From NCBI GenBank assembly GCA_963840785.1, contig CAWJAF010000006.1, positions 1-64,000 of the forward strand: 64,000 nucleotides of DNA, in the 5' to 3' direction. The DNA comes from JALYOK01 sp963840785. GTDB lineage: Bacteria > Pseudomonadota > Gammaproteobacteria > Burkholderiales > JALYOK01. Under the pieces are notes generated by a model. That model saw only the letters and a program-made list of their open reading frames with translations, was not told where the DNA came from and ran no database searches. The translations under genes were made by a program, and so were the position numbers. This document shows, piece by piece, positions 28,231 to 38,781 of the stretch (its first letter is position 1; the number at the start of each line of letters is the position of its first letter).

Positions 28231-29102
28231 ATGTCTGATACGCCGCCCTACACGCCTCCCAAAATCTGGACCTGGAACAAAGACAACGGAGGCAAATTCG
28301 CCAACATCAACCGGCCCATCGCCGGCGCGACGCATGACAAAGATCTGCCGATCGGACGTCACCCGATTCAGCTCTATTCGCTGGCCACGCCGAATGGCGT
28401 CAAAGTCACCGTGATGTTGGAAGAACTCCTCGCGCTTGGCCACAGCGGCGCCGAATACGACGCCTGGCTGATCGAATCGGCGACGGGCAACAATTCGGTA
28501 GCGGTTTTGTTTCGGCCAATCCTAACTCCAAAATCCCGACACTGGTGGATCGCAGCGGACCGAACCGATTAGGGTATTCGAATCTGGCGCTATCTTGGTC
28601 TATCTGGCCGAGAAATTTGGCGCGTTCCTGCCAACGACGCGGTCCGGCGCGCGCGGCACGCTGGTCGTGGCTGTTCTGGCAAATGGGCAGCGCGCCCTAT
28701 CTGGGCGGTGGCTTCGGTCATTTCTACGCCTATGCGCCGAGCAAGATCGAGTACGCGATCGACCGCTTCGCAATGGAAGTAAAACGGCAACTGGACGTGC
28801 TCGACCGCCATTTGGCCGACAACGAATACATGGTGGGCCAAGAGTATTCGATCGCCGACATGGCCATGTGGCCGTGGTATGGCGCGCTCGCCAAGGGCTT
28901 GCTCTACGAGGGCGGCGAGTTCTTGCAAGTTAACGAGTATAAAAATGTACAACGTTGGACCGCGATGATCGCCGCGCGCCCGGCTGTAAAGCGCGGCCGG
29001 ATGGTTAACCGCATCTCGGGCGATCCTGCGAGTCAGTTACATGAACGCCACGAGGCCAGTGACTTCGACACCAAGACACAGGACAAAATTTCTAACAGCT
29101 AA
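28231..29102 (+). CDS. yghU: glutathione S-transferase-like disulfide-bond oxidoreductase YghU (frameshifted)
   Basis: About 289 residues that match the YghU layout from end to end: PPKIWTWNKDNGGKFANINR at the start, PIGRHPIQLYSLATPNGVKV then TVMLEELLALG, a damaged middle (frame changes near 28495, 28575 and 28665), then LGGGFGHFYAYAPSKIEYAI, YMVGQEYSIADMAMWPWYG and the end QLHERHEASDFDTKTQDK. YghU-type proteins bind two glutathiones and reduce disulfides or organic peroxides. The start is ATG 28231 after GGAGAA. It probably forms a detoxification pair with the dehydrogenase ahead. Confidence 0.9.
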
Positions 29103-29119
29103 CTGTTCTCGCTTGGCGC

Positions 29120-29422
29120 TCACGAAATCTCCATCTCCAACAGCGCCGAACTCAGTGCTTTGCCGTGAGTGTCCATCGCGAGCGAGGTGGTGACGCCGGT
29201 AAGAAGCGCTTCTTCGCATACCAACTGTAGCGCCAACAATCCTGGCACTTCATGTCGAGTGACTTTGCCAGCAACAATCCCATTCAAATGTTGTTGCACC
29301 GCGATCGTCGTGACTTTCTCCACCAATATCGGATAGTCTTCGGCGCGATACGCGATCAGCGAAAGAATCGACGTGTTGCCTTTATCGCCTGCGCGGCAAT
29401 GGGCGATTTCATACAGTTTCAT
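29120..29422 (-). CDS. AtuA-related small protein (C-terminal ferredoxin-fold domain)
   Basis: 100 residues from ATG 29422. MKLYEIAHCRAGDKGNTSIL and YRAEDYPILVEKVT, then HEVPGLLALQLVCEEALLTG form the C-terminal AtuA-related domain that usually follows the DUF1446 domain as a second protein or as a fused end. Compare the fused version at 52950, which reads LIQIAHGRSGDKGDDSNIGI. It overlaps the 3' end of the upstream AtuA gene by 14 bp, so the two are coupled and probably form one complex. Confidence 0.85.
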   Translation of the reverse strand: MKLYEIAHCRAGDKGNTSILSLIAYRAEDYPILVEKVTTIAVQQHLNGIVAGKVTRHEVPGLLALQLVCEEALLTGVTTSLAMDTHGKALSSALLEMEIS

Positions 29423-30754
29423 GATGGGGATCCGATTCAAGCACGGTAACTTTGCTCAGAACATCATTGCGCGCCAACAGCGTGGAGATGATGCCGATAC
29501 GTCGGTGATGTACTTGCGCGCGGCGCCGCCACCCGCCGGGCCATTGGTGTAGAGCGCTTCGACTTCTTCGCCGATGCGCGCTGCTTGGGTGCTGAAGCGG
29601 CCAGTGCCGCCGCGCGCAAACGAACCTCGTAGGGTACAATGATTGACGCAAAAGACTTACGATGCACCGAGGTACTGCCGATATAGTCGATCCGCAATTC
29701 GGGGAAATCTTCGCCAAGCGCTCGTCGATCACGCGGCCGGCAAGCTCTGCGCGTGCCAACGCGTTTTGCCCAGCATAGGAAATTTCGCCTTCGCCCCGAA
29801 AACCGGCCTGGTAGCCAATACTGACTTTGTAACTATCGGTACGCGCGCGGCCAAGCCGTTGCTGACCAGCACGCGGTCATTGCCAATTTCTCGAGTGCGA
29901 CTTGCGTAAAATCCGCAACAACGTCCGGCGTGATATAGGCTGCCGGATCGGTGACTTCATACAAAAGTTGCTCTTTGACGGTTCCGAGATTGATAGCGCC
30001 ACCTGTCCCTGCAACTTTTGCAATGATTGCACTGCCGTCTTCGCGTTGTACTTCTGCCAACGGAAAGCCAAGATGCGCGAGATCGGGCACATCTTTTTTG
30101 CCCGGGTCAGCGAAGTAGCCGCCGGTGATTTGTCCGCCGCATTCGAGTAAATGGCCAATCACCGTGCCTTGCCCGAACCGTATGCCAGTCATCCAACGCC
30201 AGCCGAAATGATGCACAATCGGGAGCGAGGAACAAACTTGGGATCGGCGACCCGGCCGGTGATGATCACGTCGGCGTCACTTGCCAGTGCGGGTAGCATG
30301 GCTTCGACGCCGAGATACGCATTGGCCGAAATGACGTTGGCATAGCTACGCAGTGGACGGCCAGACTCAATCACTTGAAGTGCAGGGTGCAAGCCGCGTC
30401 AGGACATCGTCTCCAGTCACGATCGCTACTTTGATAGAGATGCCTATGCTGTCGCGCGATATCGATAATCGCGCGCCCTGCCGCGTCAGGATTCGCTGCG
30501 CCCATATTGGTCACTAGACGAATCCGACGTTTCTTAATCAGCGGCAACAGTGGCTCGATGCGTCGCTGTAAGTATGGATCGTATCCGAGTGCGGGATTGT
30601 CGAGCTTATTCTTCTGCGCCAGCGCAATGGTGCGTTCGGCCAAACATTCGAGCACCAGATAATCGAGATTGCCTAGTTCGGCAAGAATGATCGCTGGCTC
30701 AAAGCGGTCACCTTGAAAGCCGGCGCCGGCGCCGATGCGAAGGGGGCCAGTCAT
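29409..30754 (-). CDS. acyclic terpene utilisation AtuA-family protein, DUF1446 (several frameshifts)
   Basis: About 448 residues. It starts TGPLRIGAGAGFQGDRFEPA at ATG 30754, and LGNLDYLVLECLAERTIALA, RLVTNMGAANPDAAG, YANVISANAYLGVEAM and GQGTVIGHLLECGGQITGGY follow in successive frames. Breaks lie near 30440, 30380, 30220, 29880, 29770, 29640 and 29500. This is the DUF1446 glycine-rich signature of AtuA, a protein required for citronellol/geraniol catabolism in Pseudomonas but of unknown reaction. A biotin-dependent acyl-CoA carboxylase lies 160 bp upstream on the same strand, as in terpene-utilisation clusters. Confidence 0.83.
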
Positions 30755-30913
30755 GATTGGTTTGGCATGCCTAAATGAGAAAGTTGGATCGCGTCACGGG
30801 TTTCGAGAAAAACGCGTTGTTGGCTCGAATGGTTTCTTGCAAGTAAGAATGCTATACGCGTCCAGCTCGCGAAACAATTCTTAAGCATTCTTTAATTTTA
30901 CGAATCTCTTAAC

Positions 30914-33900
30914 TTACCAGGTATCCACAAACGTTCGTCTTTTTTCCACTCGCGGTTTAGTTGCCGGAAGCGATCGCAATCCGCTTACGATTCTGAGGCG
31001 TGTCTCTGCAGGGTCGATGACATCGTCGATCTCGAACAAAGTCGCAGCGCTAAGTGCCGTACCACGTTCGTAGGCGATAGCGACCAATTCGTCAAACTTG
31101 GCCTTCCGCTCAATGGGATCATCAATTGCTTCCAACTCCTTGCGAAAACCGAGCTTGACCGAGCCCTCAAGATTCATCGGACCGAATTCGCCAGTAGGCC
31201 ATGCCACCGAGAAAAACGGCAGATGAAAGCTACCACCGACCATACCTTGGGCACCCAAACCATAAGCTTTCCGCAAGACGACGGAAAAGATCGGCACGCG
31301 CAAGTTAGCCCCCACAACATAGAGCCGGCAGCAATGTCGGACCAAAGCGGTGCGTTCCGCTTCGGGTCCCACCATATTTCCCGGTGTATCGCAAAGTGAT
31401 AGCACGGGGATATCAAAGGCGTCGCATAGTTGCAGGAAGCGTGCTGCTTTATCTGCAGCATTAGCATCTATCGCGCCGCCGAGCACCATTGGGTTATTCG
31501 CAATGACACCCATCGCTCTACCTTCTATTCGAACAAACGCGGTGATCATGTTAGTGCCAAAATCGCGCCGTAATTCTAATATCGAATCCTTGTCGGCGAG
31601 AAGGTCAATTATCCGTCGCACATCGTAAACACGTAATCTATTTTCCGGAATGACATGGCGTAGTTCGCGTTGATCAGCGCACTCCCAGTGCTTAAGCGGG
31701 CCTTGAAAGTAAGACAGGTATTGCTTCGCGACACGCACGGCATCAGCTTCATCGCGCACGACGATATCGATCACACCATTGCGGCGCTGAATCGATGTGG
31801 GGCCGACCTCGTCGGGATGAAACGTGCCTAAGCCACCGCCTTCGATCATCGCGGGACCACCCATTCCCAAAGAAGTGTTCTCGGTCGCAATGATCACATC
31901 ACAACAACCCGCTAATACAGCATTGCCCGCGAAGCAACGTCCGGAAACGATGCTTACCAACGGCACCAGTCCGCTTAATTTTGCCAGCAGCGAAAAAGCT
32001 TTGATGTGCAAGCTGCCGGAGGTGATCGTATCGGTGTCTCCGGGGCGGCCGCCACCGCCTTCCGCGAAAACAATAACCGGCAGTCGCCACCCGGCGGCTA
32101 ACTCGAACATTCGATCTTTTTTCTCATGATTCTTGCTGCCTTGTGTTCCTGCAAGTACCGTGTAGTCATAGGACATCACTATGCATCGGGCATCGACGTC
32201 CGGAAACGCAGCGCCATTTATACGTCCGATCCCCATCACCAAGCCGTCCGCTGGAGTGCGCGCCATGAGAACGTCCAGCGTGCGGCGACTACGTTGCGCG
32301 GCAACCACTAAGGCACCGTACTCAGAAAAACTTCCGAGATCGCACAAATCCTCAATATTCTCTCTTGCCGTGCGGCGTCCAAGTTGATGGCGTTTTTCTA
32401 CCGCCTCAGGTCGCGACGTATCACGTGTTAGCGCATGACGGTTCTGTAAATTCGCGAGGTCGGGTCGAACATAGTCAACATCGATCAATATACTTGCGTC
32501 GACCAAATTTACTTGTTCATCGACAACTTCAATGTTGAACAATGCGGCACCTTCAAGTATCAATTCTTCCGTAGCCGCAAATACTTCTCTTACGAAGCCA
32601 GCGGCGCCGGAGACGACAACATGCTCCATCTTCATCGCTTCTAAGATCGCAACCTGTTGCCCTTTGCGAATCGATTCACCGATGCTCACGTCGACACTTA
32701 CGATGGTTCCAGAAACCGGCGCGACAATATGTTGAGTGCCCGCCCCAGGAGGTACTTGAAATATGGGTGCAACGAACCCCGTATTTTTTTGTCCGTGACT
32801 TAAGATTGCGAGGGGGTCGATGGATTGGAGTTTTTTGTTAGTACCTTCCGGCTCGGCCTCGCCATACAATCGCGGCCGCTGATTCGGTTGGCACAGCGTC
32901 GCCAAGTTCTCCTCGATTAGGTTTGTATGCCAATTTCCCTCAATAAAATCCGGACGCGAAAGTAGGTTTAAAAGAAATTCTCGATTATTGGCTATCCCCG
33001 AAATTTTGAATTCCGACAAAGCGCGACAGGCCTTGGCCGTGACGGACTTCAAGTCTCCCAACGCAACATGAACGATGACCTTCGCGAGCAGCGAATCAAA
33101 CCGCGGATTGCTTCGGAACCCACTATGGCCGCACGTATCTACTCGCACGCCCGGACCAGCCGGTAAGTCGAACGCATCCAGCACCCCGGCTGCCGGACGA
33201 ATTGTGCCATCGGCTGAGATCGTTTCGGCGTTGATCCGCAATTGCATCGCGATGCCGTGTAGCGGAGCGATGTTTGCGGCGTCAAGATTTAGTTCTTGCA
33301 ACGTCCGGCCGCTGGCTATCTCAATTTGCGTGCGAACGAGATCAATGCCAGTGATTTCCTCCGTCACGGTGTGTTCGACTTGCAGTCGCGGATTAGCTTC
33401 AATGAAAACAAAATTTGAATTTTCAGCGACCCCGCGCTCGATTAGAAACTCAAATGTCGCAAGATTGCTCAAATTGACTTTGCGCGCCATACGAAGCGCC
33501 GCGTCGATCAGCTTATCGCGTAACTCGACCGGGAGACCTGGAGCCGGTGCAATCTCAACGAGTTTCTGTCGATTACGTTGGAGGCTACACTCGCGCTCCC
33601 AAAGATGCGTGACTTGTCCAGGACCGGCACCAACGACTTGCACTTCGATATGACGCGCTTTTGGCAAAAGCGCTTCAACATAAACGTCACCATTGCCGAA
33701 TGATTGCATCGCCTCTGACCGGCAACGTTCATACGCCGCGTCTAGTTCGTCGACACTTCGTACCGGCCGCATGCCGCGTCCACCGCCTCCGGCGATGGCT
33801 TTGATCATGATCGCGCTATCGGTTCCGAGCGCCCGTAAAAAATCACGCGCGGCTTCAAGCGTTGCAGGCTCATTTATACCAGGCAGAATTGGCACGTTAC

Positions 33901-34288
33901 ATTCAGCGGCCAGACTACGTGCTTTCCCTTTATCCCCGAAAACGTCGAGCACCGTAGGCGTCGGGCCAATGAAACAAATGCCGACTTTGTCACATTGCCT
34001 CGCGAACTCTGCGTTCTCGCTCAAAAATCCGTAACCCGGATGAAGTGCATCGCATTGGGCGTCAAGTGCGACGCGAATTATTTGTGCCCAATCGAGATAT
34101 GCGGACGGCCCGCGACCCGACAACCGGTGTGCGACGTCAGCCTTCCTAGCGTGATCCGCCTGTTCGTCGTCCTCGGAATAAATCGCATGAGACCGTATGC
34201 CGAGATCGGCGGCGGCACGCGCGATACGAATTGCAATTTCGCCACGGTTGGCGATCAAAAGATTTTTAATGGTCATTTTTTTAGCCAT
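30914..34288 (-). CDS. single-chain biotin-dependent acyl-CoA carboxylase
   Basis: 1124 residues in one unbroken frame. Biotin carboxylase (about 1-450): NLLIANRGEIAIRIARAAAD, the ATP-grasp loop AGGGGRGMRPV, and EANPRLQVEHTVTEEITGID. Biotinyl domain near residue 550 with EAMKMEHVV. Carboxyltransferase (about 610-1124): GRRTARENIEDLCDLGSFSE, RCFAGNAVLAGCCDVIIATE, MGGPAMIEGGGLG and LCDTPGNMVGPEAERTALVR. One polypeptide therefore does the work of the separate alpha and beta subunits of propionyl/acetyl-CoA carboxylases, as in long-chain acyl-CoA carboxylases. The acyl-CoA is unknown. ATG 34288 is preferred; ATG 34276 is an alternative. Confidence 0.92.
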   Translation of the reverse strand: MAKKMTIKNLLIANRGEIAIRIARAAADLGIRSHAIYSEDDEQADHARKADVAHRLSGRGPSAYLDWAQIIRVALDAQCDALHPGYGFLSENAEFARQCDKVGICFIGPTPTVLDVFGDKGKARSLAAECNVPILPGINEPATLEAARDFLRALGTDSAIMIKAIAGGGGRGMRPVRSVDELDAAYERCRSEAMQSFGNGDVYVEALLPKARHIEVQVVGAGPGQVTHLWERECSLQRNRQKLVEIAPAPGLPVELRDKLIDAALRMARKVNLSNLATFEFLIERGVAENSNFVFIEANPRLQVEHTVTEEITGIDLVRTQIEIASGRTLQELNLDAANIAPLHGIAMQLRINAETISADGTIRPAAGVLDAFDLPAGPGVRVDTCGHSGFRSNPRFDSLLAKVIVHVALGDLKSVTAKACRALSEFKISGIANNREFLLNLLSRPDFIEGNWHTNLIEENLATLCQPNQRPRLYGEAEPEGTNKKLQSIDPLAILSHGQKNTGFVAPIFQVPPGAGTQHIVAPVSGTIVSVDVSIGESIRKGQQVAILEAMKMEHVVVSGAAGFVREVFAATEELILEGAALFNIEVVDEQVNLVDASILIDVDYVRPDLANLQNRHALTRDTSRPEAVEKRHQLGRRTARENIEDLCDLGSFSEYGALVVAAQRSRRTLDVLMARTPADGLVMGIGRINGAAFPDVDARCIVMSYDYTVLAGTQGSKNHEKKDRMFELAAGWRLPVIVFAEGGGGRPGDTDTITSGSLHIKAFSLLAKLSGLVPLVSIVSGRCFAGNAVLAGCCDVIIATENTSLGMGGPAMIEGGGLGTFHPDEVGPTSIQRRNGVIDIVVRDEADAVRVAKQYLSYFQGPLKHWECADQRELRHVIPENRLRVYDVRRIIDLLADKDSILELRRDFGTNMITAFVRIEGRAMGVIANNPMVLGGAIDANAADKAARFLQLCDAFDIPVLSLCDTPGNMVGPEAERTALVRHCCRLYVVGANLRVPIFSVVLRKAYGLGAQGMVGGSFHLPFFSVAWPTGEFGPMNLEGSVKLGFRKELEAIDDPIERKAKFDELVAIAYERGTALSAATLFEIDDVIDPAETRLRIVSGLRSLPATKPRVEKRRTFVDTW

Positions 34289-34618
34289 GGCAATTACGGA
34301 TTCTAAACGATACCGTGCCTGCACAATGGCGCAATCTGACGCGGAGTAAATACGTTTTGAATTGTCAACAAACTGAACAAAATAATTTCGTACAGTTGTC
34401 GCGCGGGTTCGAGAGATTCCAAATATTATCGAAAATGGAAACCTTGTTATCTTTTGCGAAGGTAACGTGTATCAGCGTTAGATGGTTGAAGGGGTACAGT
34501 CTTTTTAACGGATGAGATATTTAGCGTCGAGATGAAGAATGCAATAGGTATAACCTGTGATTACGGCGTTGGAAGGTGATAAAGTCTCTTGGCCAAGTGT
34601 TCACATAGGGAGAATTTC

Positions 34619-35857
34619 TTGACCGCAATTGTATTTGAGAACGTAAACGTCCTCGCGTGCACAGGTGAGCCTACATTCGAGGGCGACGTCTTGATCGAAG
34701 ACACACGCATTATTGCGATCGCGCGAAGGCCGGAGCGCATTTCCAATCTCGCCGCCCAGCGTGTTGACGGTAGCGGGGCGACGCTAATGCCAGGTTTGAT
34801 CGAACCCCATGCCCACCTAAGCTTTACGGACGTCGCCAACTCCATTCACCTCGGGGAGATTCCGCCAGAAGACCATGCGTTTCTAACGGCGCAGAATGCT
34901 AGGGTCATGTTGGATCACGGCTTCACCTCCTGTGTCAGCGCTGCGTCTGCTAAACCGAGGTTGGACATCGTGGTCCGAAATTTCATTAATTCCGGCGCCA
35001 TCCCCGGTCCGCGACTACTCGCTGCGAGCCCGGAGCTGACTGTCACGGGCGGATTGGGCGATGTGCGGCTGGCGCACCTTTACCGGGAGAATTTCGGATT
35101 GATATGCGATGGGGCGGATGAATTTCGGCGCGCCGCGCGCTTGATGTGTCGTGAAGGCGTCGATACGCTTAAGATCAACATCTCCGGTGATGACGCCATC
35201 CCAAGCGCAAAAGCCCGCAACACGGTAATGACCGATGCCGAAGTTGCCGCGGTGTGCGACGTGGCACGACAATTAAACAAACGCGTCGCGGCGCACACAC
35301 GCAGCGCCGACTCAGTGAAATTGGCCCTGCGCCATGGAGTCGACATTCTTTATCATGCGACGCTGGTCGACGACGACGCCTGTGCGCAACTTGAAGCGCA
35401 ACGTGATCGTGTATTTGTCGCACCGACACTGGGCAATCTATACAGCGCCCTGAACGACGCCGCACCTTGGGGACTCACACGCGAAATTGCGGAATCCCGC
35501 GGCGCGCACTTCGAATTGGAGCGCGGCATGGAAAACATGAAAACGTTGAAGCTACGCGGTGTGCGAATTCTTCCGGGCGGCGACTATGGCTTTGCTTGGT
35601 GCCCAATCGGCACGAACGCACGCGACATTGAGCATTTTGTTAACTTACTACAATTTTCCCCGATGGAAGCAATAGAATCAGCGACTCGGCTCGGCGGTGA
35701 AATCATGATGATGGGCCACGAACTAGGACAAATAAAAATCGGCTATTTGGCCGACTTATTGCTGGTCGACGGCGACCCACTTGCCGATGTGAGATTGTTG
35801 CAAGATAGCAAGAAGCTTCTAGCGATTATGAAGAATGGGCGATTCCATAAGATGTGA
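34619..35857 (+). CDS. amidohydrolase-family protein (imidazolonepropionase-like)
   Basis: 412 residues, started by TTG 34619 with AGGGAGAA just upstream; a TTG at 34589 has no site. Metal ligands: LMPGLIEPHAHLSFTD (HxH), then the likely carboxylated Lys in GVDTLKINISGDDA, His in VAAHTRSADSV and in ILYHATLVDD, and Asp in LPGGDYGFAW. It ends with the sandwich domain (GQIKIGYLADLLLVDGDP). Related enzymes hydrolyse cyclic or peptide-like amides such as prolidase substrates. It faces away from the carboxylase across a 330-bp spacer that holds no gene. Confidence 0.88.
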   Translation: MTAIVFENVNVLACTGEPTFEGDVLIEDTRIIAIARRPERISNLAAQRVDGSGATLMPGLIEPHAHLSFTDVANSIHLGEIPPEDHAFLTAQNARVMLDHGFTSCVSAASAKPRLDIVVRNFINSGAIPGPRLLAASPELTVTGGLGDVRLAHLYRENFGLICDGADEFRRAARLMCREGVDTLKINISGDDAIPSAKARNTVMTDAEVAAVCDVARQLNKRVAAHTRSADSVKLALRHGVDILYHATLVDDDACAQLEAQRDRVFVAPTLGNLYSALNDAAPWGLTREIAESRGAHFELERGMENMKTLKLRGVRILPGGDYGFAWCPIGTNARDIEHFVNLLQFSPMEAIESATRLGGEIMMMGHELGQIKIGYLADLLLVDGDPLADVRLLQDSKKLLAIMKNGRFHKM

Positions 35858-36126
35858 GTTACGCAGGCAACATTTCATTTTTTCGCTATTAACAACCTAT
35901 TGCGCCGAAACGCTCAGCATAGTTACCTGGGCTAGAGGCCGGTGCACTTTTCATGACCTTAATCGCCGTCTATATTAGCTGCCATTGCACAGCGCCGAAG
36001 TTGCGAACCTCTATCGATTTCACGAGCGCCGCGTTAAGTGAGTAAGCCAACGATTTCATCAAATACGTATGAACTGAAACGCATCAAGAGCATTTCTAAA
36101 GGCTATGATAACCTATCGAAATTAAG

Positions 36127-36149
36127 GCATACTCGCGCTTATCGTATGC
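36127..36149. promoter_or_regulatory. candidate operator upstream of OFA transporter
   Basis: GCATAC-N11-GTATGC is a perfect 6-bp inverted repeat ending 31 bp before the transporter start. The spacing resembles sites for dimeric LysR-type regulators (T-N11-A). No regulator gene is adjacent. The rest of 35858-36179 holds no gene. Confidence 0.3.
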
Positions 36150-36179
36150 GTAAGTAATCCAAATAATTCAGGAGGGAAC

Positions 36180-37826
36180 GTGGAAAATAACAGCAGCCTG
36201 CTCGCCAAAGAGCGCATCATCGCCAAGCCCGATTTCAATCGTTGGCTGGTGCCGCCCGCCGCGCTTTGCATTCATCTTTGCATCGGCATGGCCTATGGTT
36301 TTTCGGTATTTTGGTTGCCGCTGACTAAGGCGCTTGGCATCACCAAATCCGATTGCCTGTCCGGCGGACATGAGCTGGATCACAAATACTTTTCACCACC
36401 ACCTGCGATTGGGACAAGCCGATGCTGGGGTGGATGTACACATTGTTCTTTGTGTTCCTCGGATCCATCGCGGCGATTTGGGGCGGCTGGCTTGAGCATG
36501 CAGGCCCACGCAAGGCGGGTTTTGTGTCAGCGTTGTGCTGGTGCGGCGGCTTGGTGTTGTCGGCCATCGGTGTTTACAACCATCAACTGTGGCTGATGTG
36601 GCTCGGCTCCGGCGTGATCGGCGGAATTGGATTAGGCCTGGGCTACATTTCTCCGGTTTCGACATTAATCAAATGGTTTCCCGATCGTCGCGGCATGGCG
36701 ACCGGCATGGCGATCATGGGTTTCGGCGGCGGCGCGATGATCGGCTCGCCACTTGCCGATAAGTTGATGAAGTATTTTGCCACGCCCACATCGGTCGGCG
36801 TATGGGAAACCTTCTTGGCGATGGCTGCGATCTATTTCGTGTTCATGATGATCGGCGCGTTCGCCTATCGCGTGCCGCCGTCCGGATGGAAACCGGCGGG
36901 CTGGACGCCGCCGCCGTCGCAAACCGCAAACGCGATGATCGCTAAAGGTCATGTGCATTTGAATAAAGCTTGGCGCACGCCGCAGTTCTGGTGTTTGTGG
37001 GGTATTCTGTGTTTGAACGTCTCCGCCGGCATCGGCGTAATCGGCATGGCTTCGCCTATGTTGCAAGAAATTTTCGGCGGCAAACTGATCGGCATTGAAG
37101 CTAGTTTCAGCGATTTGAACAAGGATCAATTGGCGCAAATCGCAACTGTCGCCGCCGCCTTTACCGGTCTGCTTAGCTTATTCAACATTGGCGGTCGATT
37201 CTTCTGGGCGTCCTTGTCGGATTACATGGGCCGCAAGACGACCTACTTCATTTTCTTCGTGCTCGGTTGCTTGCTTTACTACAGTCGCACCATCGCTTGG
37301 CCACTCCGGCAGTTTGGCGTTATTCGTCGGTGCATTCTGCATTATCTTGACGATGTACGGCGGCGGCTTCGCGACAATTCCCGCCTATCTCGCGGATATG
37401 TTCGGTACGCAGATGGTCGGCGCAATTCATGGGCGCTTGCTGACGGCCTGGTCAACAGCCGGTGTGCTGGGGCCGGTGCTAGTGAACTACATCAACGACG
37501 CACAGATTAAGAGCGGTGTGCCAAAAGCCCAAGCCTACGATACGACGATGTACATTCTCGCAGCGTTATTAGTTGGCGGCTTTATCTGCAACTTGCTGGT
37601 GCGCCCTGTGGCTGCGAAATGGTTCATGACCGACGCAGAATTGGAAGCCGAACGCAAACTCGCGCACGACAAGGCAGCGGCAAACGCGGTCGGTGGCAAT
37701 GCCGCAGCGATCAGCGGTCAAGGCAGTCATCAAGGAATCGTGCTCGCGTTCTGGCTGTTCGTCAGCATTCCGCTTGCGTGGGGCGTCTGGACGACGATCA
37801 TCAAGGCGATGCCGTTGTTTAAATAG
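36180..37826 (+). CDS. OFA-family MFS transporter (oxalate/formate-type, two frameshifts)
   Basis: About 549 residues with 12 membrane segments. It starts at GTG 36180 after AGGAGG. RWLVPPAALCIHLCIGMAYG then FSVFWLPLTKALGI leads to a frame change near 36360. The middle has GGLVLSAIGVYNHQLWLMWL, GLGYISPVSTLIKWFPDRRG then MATGMAIMGFGGGAMIGSPL, the OFA hallmark. After a break near 37310 it continues TMYGGGFATIPAYLADMFGT and ends AWGVWTTIIKAMPLFK. OFA proteins exchange or import oxalate, formate and related acids. Lying upstream of a formate dehydrogenase suggests formate uptake. Confidence 0.88.
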
Positions 37827-37840
37827 CTCGTCGCGAATAA

Positions 37841-37865
37841 GCGGCAACACATTTTGAGTTGCCGC
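37841..37865 (+). terminator. rho-independent terminator of OFA transporter
   Basis: GCGGCAAC (37841-37848) pairs perfectly with GTTGCCGC (37858-37865) around a 9-base loop and is followed by TTTCCTT. It lies 15 bp after the transporter stop. Confidence 0.8.
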
Positions 37866-37925
37866 TTTCCTTCTCCGAAACATTGGCCGGAGACCCACGC
37901 CCAGCGTGCCGTTTCAACGAGCACT

Positions 37926-37964
37926 CCCGGCGAGGCAATAACGACGCGGCTCTCCAAGCATAGC
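37926..37964 (+). repeat. dispersed repeat family A, copy 4
   Basis: CCCGGCGAGGCAATAACGAC then GCGGCTCTCCAAGCATAGC follows the family A core (AGCCAATAC-GCGCGGCTCTCCAGGCAT) closely. It lies in the long non-coding stretch between the transporter and the formate dehydrogenase. Confidence 0.55.
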
Positions 37965-38230
37965 TACTGGAACGCCGCTGTAGTACAGAATTACCCGCAG
38001 TCGACGGCTGGCCTCAGGCCGTGGAATCTAAAGTCTCCAATCCGTAGATAGATCAGATTTCCGCAGCTTTGGCGTTGCGCGAAAAGCGAAATTTGCGTTT
38101 GCGGCCCGAACCGCTCGCGGGAGACCCTCCTTAAAACAGACCAGAAAGTCGATATCGATACATTCTCCACTCGCCAACACAAGACGCTCAAATTTTTCGC
38201 GAACGTTGCCGAGATTAAAGTCGTTTTATC

Positions 38231-38281
38231 CGGCGCAATGGCCTTAGGCCACCCCGTGCGCTTCGCTTGATGTCCTGCCAA
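38231..38281 (+). repeat. dispersed repeat family B, copy 2
   Basis: CAATGGCCTTAGGCCACCCC then GTGCGCTTCGCTTGATGTCC shares the GGCC-n-AGGCCACCCCGT core with 11093-11143 and, inverted, 51728-51780. Confidence 0.5.
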
Positions 38282-38781
38282 TGCGACCGCAGGTTTTTTT
38301 ACGAGGCTCACGGTTGTCTAAAAAAGACGAATCGCTACAGGGGTCGTAGTACAAGTCGTCGGACGCGACCGACCATGGGCGCGATTCAGCACCGCGTCCC
38401 GAATCAAATCTAGGCGTGCCACGAGGCGCATCGATATTGCCTGATAGGGCAGGCATTGCTGCGAGGCAATCAGGATGCGGGTGGTGGCTCGATGCATCGT
38501 ATGCGCATATTAGCGGCCATATCCGGCGTGGGCATTGCGCACCCTTGCTACCAACGAACGAACGTTTCTCGTAGGAATCCTATAGCCTGAATGCAGCGTT
38601 GCAAAATCCGGGGTCGTTGTTCCCCCGACTTCATTTCATTGTATCCGGGCTACGCTTAAGCGTTACGCTGGCGCAACCAAGCTTAACGCGTGCGGCTCTT
38701 CGTCCTTGCGGCGCCCGCCTTCCAAACGAATAGGGTAAACTGCTGAGTTGATAGAATTAAAAGAAACCGAGGAGCTTTACA

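Larger units (their letters stand above)
37866..38781. other. long intergenic region with decayed repeats, no gene
   Basis: About 915 bp without a supportable gene. It contains family A (37926) and family B (38231) repeats and a hairpin-rich part at 38410-38480, where ATTGCCTGATAGGGCAGGCA faces AGGCAATCAGGA. A small dyad TAGGA-A-TCCTA lies near 38571. Short frames on both strands match nothing I recognise. The formate dehydrogenase promoter must lie in its right part, but no clear -10/-35 pair was found. Confidence 0.5.

Noticed and set aside
28595..28933. 112-residue plus-strand frame inside yghU
   Set aside because: It contains a short real part of YghU (LAEKFGAFLP) but otherwise is an out-of-frame reading created by the frame changes.
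37866..38781. Small genes or an RNA gene in the long spacer
   Set aside because: Short frames lack ribosome sites and family patterns. The hairpins are explained by repeat copies, and no known RNA fold was recognised.
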